The notes under the pieces are model-generated. The model saw only the letters and a program-made list of their open reading frames with translations. It was not told the DNA's origin and ran no database searches. The position numbers and the translations under genes are program-made. From Hymenobacter properus (GTDB taxonomy: Bacteria > Bacteroidota > Bacteroidia > Cytophagales > Hymenobacteraceae), in the NCBI RefSeq assembly GCF_015694735.1, contig NZ_JADQDP010000004.1, forward strand, positions 620,001 to 684,000: 64,000 nt of DNA, written 5' to 3'. Below, one piece after another: positions 51,701 through 59,224 of the stretch (position 1 is its first letter; every line of letters begins with the position of its first letter).

Positions 51701-52783
51701 CGGCGCATTGGCTACCAAATCAGGAATACCGCTGAACGAGAACTGATTCGTGCCGTTGGGCCGGAACCCCTCGCCCACCCAGGTGCGCCCCGAGTGCAGC
51801 AGGTTGACCAAGTCGTGCTCCAAAAAGTCGCGGTAGGTGAAGGTGGTGATATTGGCGGGCGTGGCGCCGGCTGCTGGCGTCGGGGCCGGGGCCACGCGCC
51901 GGCCGGGCGTGTTGTTCACCGTTACGAAGTAGTAGGCCGTGTCGGTATAGATGTTGTTGCGATGCCGAAACACGCCGCCCTGCGCTTCCCAGGTGTGGGG
52001 GCCCGGCGAATAAAACAGGAAAAACTCATTGTTATCAAGCACGCCATCCCCGTTGTCGTTTACGAGCAAAACGTTGTTCTCTGCCAGGTCGTCGGGGCGC
52101 CGCACCGAGCTGGCCTGGGGCAAAATGCCCATGGCGTTGCCGTAGATGTGCAGGTTCCGGGGGTTGAGCGTTTGCGTGTTCAGGCCCAGGTCAGCCAGGG
52201 CCGCTTTGTCGAGCTTGTAGATGCCGCTTTCGCCCACACCCATCTTGTACCAGTCGCCGTTTTGCAGCACCGAGTGGCTGGCGTAGGTGTGAAAACCGGT
52301 GCTGCGTGCCGCGGCATTTTTGCCATCGGGTACGTACTGGTAATCGAACGACACGAGGCGCTCGGGCTGGCCGGTTTGGGGGTTACGGCGGGCTGCACGC
52401 AGGCTCAGGCGCGTCACGGGGCGCTTCATTTCGGTGCCGGTGCTCAGGCGCGGGTCGGGGCCGGTGGGCAGCCGGCTGGCGTCGAACATCTTGGCGTCGG
52501 CGGCAGAGAAGGGCTCATACACCAAGTTCGCCAGTTCGCCCTGGCTCACGGCGCCGCCCGCCAGGCGCAAAGTGAACCAGCCCACCTGCTCGTCCATGCC
52601 GTGGTTGGCTTCGCTGAAGGTGGGCACCTTTTGCTTGCGGGTGCTGCGGCTCGGCACCTCAGTATAGCCACCCCAGCTAATGGTGCCGTGCGTGGTGGTG
52701 AGGGCTCCGGACTGGGCCCGCGCCGGGGCAGCGGCCCCTACCATCATTCCCGCAACTGCAACGAAGAGAAAAAAAAGACGCAT
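48794..52783 (-). CDS. porU: Type IX secretion sortase PorU
   Basis: The 1,329-residue outer-surface protease removes the C-terminal sorting domain from cargo and attaches it to a surface glycolipid. It has a signal peptide (residues 1-24), a long N-terminal beta region with GDWYKMGVGESGIYKLDKAA, and a gingipain-like C25 domain. The catalytic dyad is H823 (NYLGHGG) and C857 (TGTCDFSYF). The C-terminal part ends in an Ig-like region and a FlgD-like/sorting-type domain (YPNPFANSTTF, GVYVYRLSV). ATG 52783 is chosen because it begins a normal signal peptide. porV follows after 54 bp. Confidence 0.95.
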   Translation of the reverse strand: MRLFFLFVAVAGMMVGAAAPARAQSGALTTTHGTISWGGYTEVPSRSTRKQKVPTFSEANHGMDEQVGWFTLRLAGGAVSQGELANLVYEPFSAADAKMFDASRLPTGPDPRLSTGTEMKRPVTRLSLRAARRNPQTGQPERLVSFDYQYVPDGKNAAARSTGFHTYASHSVLQNGDWYKMGVGESGIYKLDKAALADLGLNTQTLNPRNLHIYGNAMGILPQASSVRRPDDLAENNVLLVNDNGDGVLDNNEFFLFYSPGPHTWEAQGGVFRHRNNIYTDTAYYFVTVNNTPGRRVAPAPTPAAGATPANITTFTYRDFLEHDLVNLLHSGRTWVGEGFRPNGTNQFSFSGIPDLVANAPVKVTSSLVASSFSPSSFRLTLNGATLGTETLRELSTQSFTAIARQAVTTWQLALPNPGTDLNVGLTYSSGDGSATAYLDYLEINAQRQLRLSDAQLEFRSLNNIGPNALNQYMLSNSTGAVVWDVTNPRRPASYTLTGGSFLAPADTLREFVAFLPNGNLTKKPRKFGRVPNQDLHAYTSADLIIVTYPTFLGQAQRLADHRRTHDNLQTVVVTTPQIYNEYGSGGQDVTAIRDFVKQIYDRSPAGKQMELLLFGDASYDYKSDPYNPEKTEAVWPAWWRNRVPFRNDADFDKFNQNYVPTYESRESFGPFYDGVSYASDDFYVLLDDDEGEWPEGNSGELLDMGVGRLPVRMPKGQLTDVTQAREVVDKIISYDSPQSYGKWRNRITLVSDDGEGDLFVGAGSEIVATSLQRNYPVYNVHKVYLDLYPQVALSAGQRSPNCERAINQAVEQGSLIVNYLGHGGPKGWADEQILTDASVSVLHNPNNLTFFTTGTCDFSYFDNPDFTSGGEKALTDNATGGAIGLFTTTRVVDAGKNATLNQAYFNRVLQPINGKMPSIGAIVMMSKNDHHGSVATYDLNDRNYTLLADPSMTLAYPEQTVVLDSVRQRVRGQWQQADTLQALARVRVHGKVLNGGALNTNFTGQAQVTIYDKPATVMTLGDEINGPLGAADGPKPIVVQESVIYSGQANVVNGMFNLSFVVPKDINYNVGLGKASLYAYDPTRRVDANGYQLHRVGGANSLAPADDTPPEIRLFMDDESFAFGGLTAPNTTLLAFLTDDNGINTTGAGIGHDITATIDNDVNKQLVLNDSYVSNLGDYRSGKVTNLFKGLANGPHSLRLKAWDTYNNSAEKEIEFVVATNEKIALDHVLNYPNPFANSTTFMFDHNQAGGGDGMLDVQVQIFTVAGRLVRTLTATLPSSKAHQDGITWNGRDDFNDQLARGVYVYRLSVRSANNGTASKFEKLVILN

Positions 52784-52911
52784 ACACACTACGTTAAAAT
52801 ACCTGCCTGACGTCCGGCCGCCTCCCTGGCCCGGCAACAGCACGGCCGGGCTTCAGGTTCACCCGGGAGTGCTATCATAACAATCAAATAGTCTATTTAT
52901 TGCGCCGGCCG

Positions 52912-53640
52912 CTACGAACCGCTACGGGCCGCCGTCTTCGGCACCGACAGCAACACGTAGAGCAGCACCACCAAGGGCACAGCCGCAGCCCGCAGCGCTA
53001 GCAATAACCCTGCCGCCAGCAGCAGAAAAATAAACCGGCGCCGGTTATCGGCCCAGCGCAGGGTTTTAAACTTCAGCGCAAACAGCGGCAATTCGGCCAC
53101 CAGCAGGCCCGAGAGCAGCACCGTGAGGCCTAATAGCACCAAGGGGTTCAGCACCACGCCATGCAGCCCAAACTGGTCGTAGGCCAAAATGAGCGGCAAC
53201 GAAGCCACTACCAGCGTGCAGGCCGGCGTAGGCAGGCCAATAAAGGAAGTCGTCTGCCGGGTGTCGTTGTTGAATTTGGCCAAGCGCAAGGCCGAGAAGA
53301 TGCTGACGAGAAAACCGACGTAGGGTACGTAGCCAGCCAATCCCACCAAGGTGTGAAAGCCGGGCTCGGGCGAAACCATCGATTTGTAGAGCAGGTGAAA
53401 AAGGATAGCGCCCGGCACCACGCCAAACGACACCATATCAGCTAACGAATCCAGGTCTTTGCCGATGGCGGACGATACGCGCAACGCCCGGGCCACCAGC
53501 CCGTCGGCAAAATCGGCCGCCGCCGCTGCGGCCACAAACCAGGCCCCCGTGGCCAGGTCGCCGGCAAAAATATTAGTCAGCGCCAAGCAGCCGCACAGCA
53601 GGTTGAGGCAGGTAATGGCGTTGGGCAGGTGACGTTTCAA
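52912..53640 (-). CDS. pssA: CDP-diacylglycerol-serine O-phosphatidyltransferase
   Basis: The 242-residue inner-membrane enzyme makes phosphatidylserine, the precursor of phosphatidylethanolamine, from CDP-diacylglycerol. The CDP-alcohol motif D-G-x2-A-R-x8-G-x3-D-x3-D is complete at about residues 46-68. The N-terminus KRHLPNAITCLNLLCGCLA is that of bacterial PssA, with about eight hydrophobic helices. The start codon is TTG at 53640; no ATG is available near the conserved N-terminus. A repeat abuts the start, leaving little room for a leader. It lies upstream of porU on the same strand with a 128-bp gap. Confidence 0.93.
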   Translation of the reverse strand: MKRHLPNAITCLNLLCGCLALTNIFAGDLATGAWFVAAAAAADFADGLVARALRVSSAIGKDLDSLADMVSFGVVPGAILFHLLYKSMVSPEPGFHTLVGLAGYVPYVGFLVSIFSALRLAKFNNDTRQTTSFIGLPTPACTLVVASLPLILAYDQFGLHGVVLNPLVLLGLTVLLSGLLVAELPLFALKFKTLRWADNRRRFIFLLLAAGLLLALRAAAVPLVVLLYVLLSVPKTAARSGS

Positions 53641-53644
53641 AGGG

Positions 53645-53742
53645 CAGTTATCAGTGAACAGTGAACAGGGAGCAGCTATGGTTAGCAGAGACGCAGCACA
53701 CGGATGAGCTACTGTTCACTGCTAACTGATAATTGCTCACTG
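53645..53742. repeat. Third inverted-repeat family (TTATCAGT.. AACAG type)
   Basis: CAGTTATCAGTGAACAGTGAACAG on the left pairs imperfectly with CTGTTCACTGCTAACTGATAATTG on the right, with about 40 bp between. The element fills the 96-bp spacer between pssA and the hydrolase gene and overlaps the hydrolase's last codons. No second copy was noticed in the window. Confidence 0.7.
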
Positions 53743-54378
53743 CAAAAATGGGTTGTACCGGCGCTCGTCGCCGATGGTGGTGGCCGGGCCGTGGCCGGGG
53801 TACACCACCGTGTCGTCGGGCAGGGTCAGTAGCTCGGTTTCGATGCTATGAATCAGCTCGGCGTGGTTGCCGCCCGGCAGGTCGGTGCGCCCGATGCTGC
53901 GCTGAAACAGCACGTCGCCGCCAATAACGGTGGCCGTGGGCGCATGATAGAACACCACGTGGCCCGGCGCGTGGCCCGGCGTGAAGCGCACCTCCAATTC
54001 AGTTTCGCCAAAGCGCACGGGCTGGCCGGCCACCAGTTCGCCGGTGGGCTCGGCCGGCCGGTACTGCGGAAAGCCGTAGTTGGCGGCGTAGGTGGGCACG
54101 GCGCGCAGCGTGGGCAGGTCGAGGCGGTGTACCAGGAACGGGGTGTCGGGCCAGGTATCGAGCACGAATTGGGCCCCCAGCACGTGGTCGATGTGCGAGT
54201 GCGTGTTCAGCAGCAGGGCTACCTGCAGCTGCTGGGTTTCGATGTAGCTGCGCAGGGCCTGCTGCTCGGCCGGGGTGTAGCAGCCGGCATCCACGATGGC
54301 GCACTGCCGGGTGGCCTCGTCAATCAGCAGGTAGGTGTTTTCGGAGAAAGGATTGAAGGCAAAGCCGGCAACGGTCAT
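53737..54378 (-). CDS. Metallo-beta-lactamase-fold hydrolase, glyoxalase II-like
   Basis: The 213-residue cytoplasmic hydrolase carries the binuclear metal motif THSHIDH (HxHxDH) near residue 57, a further metal Asp in VIGGDVLFQRSIGR and a late His in VYPGHGPATTIGDE. This set matches the glyoxalase II/YcbL group that cleaves thioesters such as hydroxyacyl-glutathione-type compounds. ATG 54378 is chosen; the open frame continues 84 bp upstream, but that part is basic and Pro-rich with no domain. The near-consensus TACCTTTC box at 54405-54412 on the minus strand would fit this start. Confidence 0.88.
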   Translation of the reverse strand: MTVAGFAFNPFSENTYLLIDEATRQCAIVDAGCYTPAEQQALRSYIETQQLQVALLLNTHSHIDHVLGAQFVLDTWPDTPFLVHRLDLPTLRAVPTYAANYGFPQYRPAEPTGELVAGQPVRFGETELEVRFTPGHAPGHVVFYHAPTATVIGGDVLFQRSIGRTDLPGGNHAELIHSIETELLTLPDDTVVYPGHGPATTIGDERRYNPFLQ

Positions 54379-54546
54379 ACAGCACGGGGTTTCGAAGCAA
54401 TGCGGAAAGGTACGGCGCGATGGGGAAAGGCCGTTGGGTTTGGGTTTCGGGCGTTGAGGCACCTGCGATTAGTCACTTGCGCCTAACGCCACATGCCATA
54501 AAATTCATATCCTTGTAATAAACGCAACATCCTTACCTTGCCGGCC

Positions 54547-55623
54547 ATGACGGACTATGATTTTCTGGTAGTGGGCCACGGCATTGCGGGCGCCACGCTG
54601 GCCTACGTGCTGCGCCAGCGGGGCCACCGCGTGCTGGTGTTCGACCCCGGCCAAACCAACTCCGCCTCCAACGTGGCGGCCGGCCTGATGAACCCGGTGG
54701 CGGGCAAGCGCTTCGCCCTCTCGTGGCGTGCGGCCGAGCTACTGCCGTTTGCGGGCGCGTTTTACCGCGAACTGGAACAGCGCTACGGCCAGAAATTCTT
54801 CTACGAAACCCCCATCTTCAAGCTCTTCAATTCCCTCGAAGAGCAGAACGCCGTGCTGGCCCGCAGCGCCGACCGGCCCTGGGGCAACTTCATGGCTGAC
54901 CTGACGACCGCCGACCCCGGCCTGCCCGGCGTGCACGTCCCCTTTGGTGGGGCCTGGCTGCGCGGCGGCGGGCACGTGGCCGTGCGCGAGCTGCTGGCCT
55001 CCCTGGCCGCCGAGGGCCACGACGCGGGCTGGCTCCGGGCCGAGCCTTTCGACTGGCATCAACTACAAACCGGTGCCGACGGCGCCACCTACGCCGGGCA
55101 GGTACGGGCCCGCCACGTCATTTGCTGCGAGGGCGCGGCGGCGGTGCGCAACCCCTATTTCGACTGGCTACCCCTTACGCCCAACCAGGGCGAAGTGCTG
55201 GACGTGGAATGCGTGGGGCTGAGCGACGCGCAAGTGCTCAACCGCGGCGCCTACGTGGTGCCCATGGGCGCGGGGCGGTTCCGGGTGGGCGCCACCTACC
55301 GCTGGCCGCCGTTTAGCGAGGGCATCACGGCGGTGGGGCGCGAGGAGCTGGCGGCCCGCCTGAGCGTGATTACTGACCTGCCGTTTGCGGTGCTGGGGCA
55401 GCGGGCGGGCGTGCGGCCCGCCGTGCGCGACCGCCGGCCCCTGCTGGGCCCCCACCCTACCGTGCCCGCGCTGAGCTTCTGCGGTGGCTACGGCTCGAAG
55501 GGCGTGATGCTGGCCCCGCGCCTGGCCTCGCTGCTGGCTGACTGCCTGGAAGGCCGCGCCGAAATATGGCCTGATGCCAGCTTGCAACGCTACAACGCCC
55601 TGCGTCCGGTGGGCGTAATTTGA
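54547..55623 (+). CDS. FAD-dependent amine/D-amino-acid oxidase-like protein
   Basis: The 358-residue flavoprotein has the dinucleotide-binding motif VVGHGIAGATLAYVLRQRG near residue 8 (last part of GxGxxG, with H in the second position), then LVFDP and SNVAAGLMNPV. The C-terminal part, FCGGYGSKGVMLAPRLASLL, closes the FAD site as in the DAO family. It should oxidise a secondary or primary amine in the cytoplasm. Similarity to the C-terminal half of MnmC (tRNA U34 modification oxidase) is possible but not shown. ATG 54547 is chosen over a TTG 9 bp upstream. It stands divergent from the hydrolase gene. Confidence 0.85.
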   Translation: MTDYDFLVVGHGIAGATLAYVLRQRGHRVLVFDPGQTNSASNVAAGLMNPVAGKRFALSWRAAELLPFAGAFYRELEQRYGQKFFYETPIFKLFNSLEEQNAVLARSADRPWGNFMADLTTADPGLPGVHVPFGGAWLRGGGHVAVRELLASLAAEGHDAGWLRAEPFDWHQLQTGADGATYAGQVRARHVICCEGAAAVRNPYFDWLPLTPNQGEVLDVECVGLSDAQVLNRGAYVVPMGAGRFRVGATYRWPPFSEGITAVGREELAARLSVITDLPFAVLGQRAGVRPAVRDRRPLLGPHPTVPALSFCGGYGSKGVMLAPRLASLLADCLEGRAEIWPDASLQRYNALRPVGVI

Positions 55624-55807
55624 ACAGTATGGAAGCAACGGCGGAAAGTCCCGATATTCCCGGCGCGGAAGTGGAACAATTTCGGGCTAAATGCCTTTAC
55701 TTCAACGGACCCGCCCGGCAGTGTAGACGGGCGGAACCTTTCGCCGGCTCCGCCAACTTCTAAGCGTTACCGCGGACTAAAATCTGCTTTTGCTCGTTGT
55801 CTACTTT

Positions 55808-58800
55808 ATGACCATTCCATTATCCGCCAAGCGCACGCTGGGAGCTCTGGCGCTGCTGCTGCCCCTGCTTCATAGCCCCGCGGCCCGGGCCCAGACGGCG
55901 CAGGAGCCTTTCGGACGGGTGCGCATCCAATACAAGCAGTTCAACTGGCAGCAGCTCAGCACCCAGAACTTCAATGTGATGTACTACGATGGCGGCGAGG
56001 CCAGCGCCCGCCGCGCCGCCGAGTACGCCGAGAAGGAGTTGCAGCGCATCACGGCCCTTATCGGCTATTACCCTTACTCAAAGACCACCCTGCTGTTTTA
56101 CAATTCGGTGGGCGACCTGCGGCAGAGCAACATCGGCCTTACGGCTACGCTGCAGCAGATTAACGGCGGCGAAACCCCGCTGGCCCGCATGAGCAAGGTG
56201 CAAATTGCCTTCGAGGGCCAGGAAACCGAGTTCAAGCGCGAGCTGAGCACCCAGATAACCCAGGTGCTGCTCAACGACATGATGTACGGCGGCTCCTTGA
56301 AGGAAGTGCTGCAAAGCAGCTACCTGCTGCAGCTGCCCGACTGGTTTATCGGCGGGGCGTCGGCCTACGCGGCCGAAGGCTGGAGCGTGGACATGGACGG
56401 CTACATGCGCGACATGGTGAAGCAGTACCCCACCGGCAACCGCACGGCGCCGTTTTTCCTGCGCAACTCCACGCTGGCCGGCCAGAGCATCTGGAACTAC
56501 GTGGCCGAGCGCTACGGCTACACCACCATTCAAAACATCCTGAACCTGACGCGCATCACGCGCGACATTGAGGTGGGCATCAGTTCTTCGCTGAACGTGC
56601 CATTTAAGGTGTTTCTGAAAGACTGGCTGGCGTATTACCGCGAGCAGAACGGCGCGGCAGTGGCTTCGTTGACGGAACCCGACAAGAAATTCCGCCTCGG
56701 GGGCCGCAACCGCCATGCCGACGTATTCTCGCAGCCCGTGGTGAGCCCCAACGGCCAACTCGTGGCCTACGCCCAGAACGAGCAGGGCCGCTATCGCGTG
56801 GTGGTGATGAACCGCGACGGCTCGCATCGCCGCACCCTGAGCCGCGGCGGCTACAAAACCCCCGACCAGCAAATTGAAACCCGCCTGCCCGTGATAGCCT
56901 GGCGCGGCAACGCGCAGGTGGCCGTGGCCGAAATGAGCCGGGGCAAAATGACCCTGCGCCTGCGCGATGCTGATGGCCGCGGCCTGGTGCGCCGCGTGGC
57001 CGAATCCATTCGCTTCTCGCGGCCTACTTCGCTGTTCGAGCCCTACGACCAGGTGCTAAGCATGAGCTACTCACCCGACGGCAAAGCCTTGGCGTTTAGC
57101 GCCGTGCGCAACGGGCAGAATGACATTTATGTGCTGCGTGCTGGCAGCCGCCAAGCCGAGCAGCTCACCAACGACCTGTTCGACGACGTGCAGCCCGTGT
57201 TCTTGCCCAGCGGGCAGGGCATCGTGTTCAGTTCAAACCGCTACCTCGACTCGGCGGGGCGGGCCCGGCCGGCCACCTTCCAGAACGTGGTGAACAACTA
57301 CGACCTGTTTGAATATCACCTCGACGGCCGCGCCATTCCGGTGGAAACGCTGGTGAGCACCATCTCGAACGAGACGCGGCCCCGCGCCATTTCCGACGAC
57401 GAGATTTTGTACCTGGGCGAAGAAAGCGGCGTGCGGGCCATCTACCGCTACTCGCTTAAAACCAAGGAGCGCGGCATTCTCACCAGCTGGCTGCCCAACA
57501 CGCAGGATTTTGACTACAGCGCCGTGACAAAGGCCCTGGTGTTTGTGGCGCCCGCGCAGTCGCGCGACATCCTGTACCTCTACCCCGAATACGCGCTGCC
57601 TCCCACGGCTCTGCCCCTCACCAAAACCAGCCGCCAGCAAACGCTGGAAGACCGTTCGGCCCCGCCGCGCACCTTGGCACCGCCCAAACCTGCGCCTGCG
57701 CCTGCACCTGCGCCAGCGACAACGTCTGTAGCCGCCGCTGCTGCCGATTCGACCAGTGCGCCCGCCAAGGCGCCGGCTAATACGAAATCGACCGGCCAGG
57801 TAAACACCAGCGACTACCAGTTTGAGGAAGACGAGCCGGCCCAGACGGCAGCGACCAAACGGCGGCGCCTGACGCCCACAGCGGCTTCGACGGCCGCGGC
57901 CGCACAAACACAAGCTCAGATTGACAATCCGCTGACGGGGCCTTTCCGGTACGACACGCGCTTCATGGCCGATAATGTGTCGACGGCGCTGTACGTGGAC
58001 CCGCTGCTGGGCCTGGGCCTGCAGTTTAAGGCAGCGCTGACCGATGTGCTGGAAAACCAGCGCATCGACGCCAGCATCTTTGGCTTGTTCGACCTGCGCA
58101 CCAGCAACATCCGCGTGGGCTACACCAACCTGACCAAGCGCTACGATTGGGGCGTGGCTTATCAGAAGCAGGCTTACTTCTTCGGCATCGGCTCCTACAA
58201 CTACCGCTACGGCCGCCACGAAGTAGCGCCCACCATTGCCTACCCGCTTACCCACAACCTGAGCGTGCGCGGCGGGCCCCGCTTCGTGAATATCTCCAGC
58301 ACGCAGCTCGGCGATGTGTCGACGGCCAACGACCAGAGCACCAATTATATTGGCTACAAAGGCGAGTTGGTGTTCGACAACAGCATCAACACCGGCGTGA
58401 ACATGGTGGTGGGCACGCGCCTGAAAGCCAGCCTGCAAAGCCTGAATAGCCTGGGCGACAAGAGCCTTAGCTTCAGCAAGTTTGTAATTGACTTGCGGCA
58501 TTACCAGAAAATCAGCCGCTCCATCGTGTGGGCCAACCGGGCCAGCTACGGGCAGTTCTTTGGCCCGCGGGCCCAAGTGTTCCGCATCGGCGGCATGGAC
58601 GACTGGTTGATTAACGCCGACTACACGCAGGCACGTTTCCTGCCCGGCTACTCGGCTGCCGACCAGGTTATGAACCAGGATTTTGTGACCAACCTGCGCG
58701 GCTTCAACTACAGCGCCCGCAGTGGCCCGCGCTACGTGTTGTTCAACAGTGAGCTGCGCATCCCCATTGTGCAGTACTTCGCGCACCGGCCCATCTATTC

Positions 58801-59092
58801 GGGCTTCTTCCGCAACCTGCAGCTCACGGGCTTTGCCGATGCCGGCACGGCTTACTCGGGTACCAATCCCTTCGGCGTCGACAACTCGGCCAATACCGTG
58901 AAGGCGGGCGGCAACGGCAACTACTTCACGGCCACGGTTATCAACTTCCGCAACCCGCTGCTGATTGGCTATGGCGTGGGCGCGCGCACTACGCTGCTCG
59001 GCTTCTATGGCAAAGTAGACGTGGCCTGGGGCCAGGAAGACTACGTGACCCACGGCCCGAAATTCTACTTCACCCTGGGCTACGACTTTTAG
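55808..59092 (+). CDS. Degenerate peptidase - TolB propeller - beta-barrel envelope protein
   Basis: The 1,094-residue protein has a signal peptide ending RAQ (residue 29). Residues about 40-280 resemble the peptidase MA (gluzincin) fold, but where HExxH is expected it reads T148-Q-I-T-Q152, and W179 is followed by FIGGASAY rather than a Glu motif. Residues about 300-600 form a TolB-like propeller (VSPNGQLVAYA, MSYSPDGKALAFSA, FSSNRYLD). A Pro/Ala-rich linker (about 625-720) leads to a C-terminal Omp85-like barrel ending in YFTLGYDF. It should sit in the outer membrane with the propeller exposed on one side. Its function is unknown. ATG 55808 is chosen; a TTG lies 18 bp upstream. Confidence 0.85.
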   Translation: MTIPLSAKRTLGALALLLPLLHSPAARAQTAQEPFGRVRIQYKQFNWQQLSTQNFNVMYYDGGEASARRAAEYAEKELQRITALIGYYPYSKTTLLFYNSVGDLRQSNIGLTATLQQINGGETPLARMSKVQIAFEGQETEFKRELSTQITQVLLNDMMYGGSLKEVLQSSYLLQLPDWFIGGASAYAAEGWSVDMDGYMRDMVKQYPTGNRTAPFFLRNSTLAGQSIWNYVAERYGYTTIQNILNLTRITRDIEVGISSSLNVPFKVFLKDWLAYYREQNGAAVASLTEPDKKFRLGGRNRHADVFSQPVVSPNGQLVAYAQNEQGRYRVVVMNRDGSHRRTLSRGGYKTPDQQIETRLPVIAWRGNAQVAVAEMSRGKMTLRLRDADGRGLVRRVAESIRFSRPTSLFEPYDQVLSMSYSPDGKALAFSAVRNGQNDIYVLRAGSRQAEQLTNDLFDDVQPVFLPSGQGIVFSSNRYLDSAGRARPATFQNVVNNYDLFEYHLDGRAIPVETLVSTISNETRPRAISDDEILYLGEESGVRAIYRYSLKTKERGILTSWLPNTQDFDYSAVTKALVFVAPAQSRDILYLYPEYALPPTALPLTKTSRQQTLEDRSAPPRTLAPPKPAPAPAPAPATTSVAAAAADSTSAPAKAPANTKSTGQVNTSDYQFEEDEPAQTAATKRRRLTPTAASTAAAAQTQAQIDNPLTGPFRYDTRFMADNVSTALYVDPLLGLGLQFKAALTDVLENQRIDASIFGLFDLRTSNIRVGYTNLTKRYDWGVAYQKQAYFFGIGSYNYRYGRHEVAPTIAYPLTHNLSVRGGPRFVNISSTQLGDVSTANDQSTNYIGYKGELVFDNSINTGVNMVVGTRLKASLQSLNSLGDKSLSFSKFVIDLRHYQKISRSIVWANRASYGQFFGPRAQVFRIGGMDDWLINADYTQARFLPGYSAADQVMNQDFVTNLRGFNYSARSGPRYVLFNSELRIPIVQYFAHRPIYSGFFRNLQLTGFADAGTAYSGTNPFGVDNSANTVKAGGNGNYFTATVINFRNPLLIGYGVGARTTLLGFYGKVDVAWGQEDYVTHGPKFYFTLGYDF

Positions 59093-59121
59093 TAGTTAGC
59101 CCTTATTCTACAACAGCTTAT

Positions 59122-59156
59122 AAAAGGCTCCCGGCTTCCTGGCCGGGAGCCTTTTT
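59122..59156 (+). terminator. Rho-independent terminator after the envelope protein gene
   Basis: The stem AAAAGGCTCCCGGC / GCCGGGAGCCTTTTT has a short loop (TTCCTG), followed by GTAT. It begins 30 bp after the stop codon. Confidence 0.9.
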
Positions 59157-59224
59157 GTATATTGCACCGGCCCCATAAGCCCCTATTTTCGTTCTTCCCG
59201 CCCATCAGCCAAGCCCTTTCTGCT

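Noticed and set aside
57233..59053. A 606-codon open frame on the minus strand within the propeller-barrel gene
   Set aside because: Its composition is typical of an antisense shadow in GC-rich DNA, and the plus-strand frame has a signal peptide and recognisable domains.
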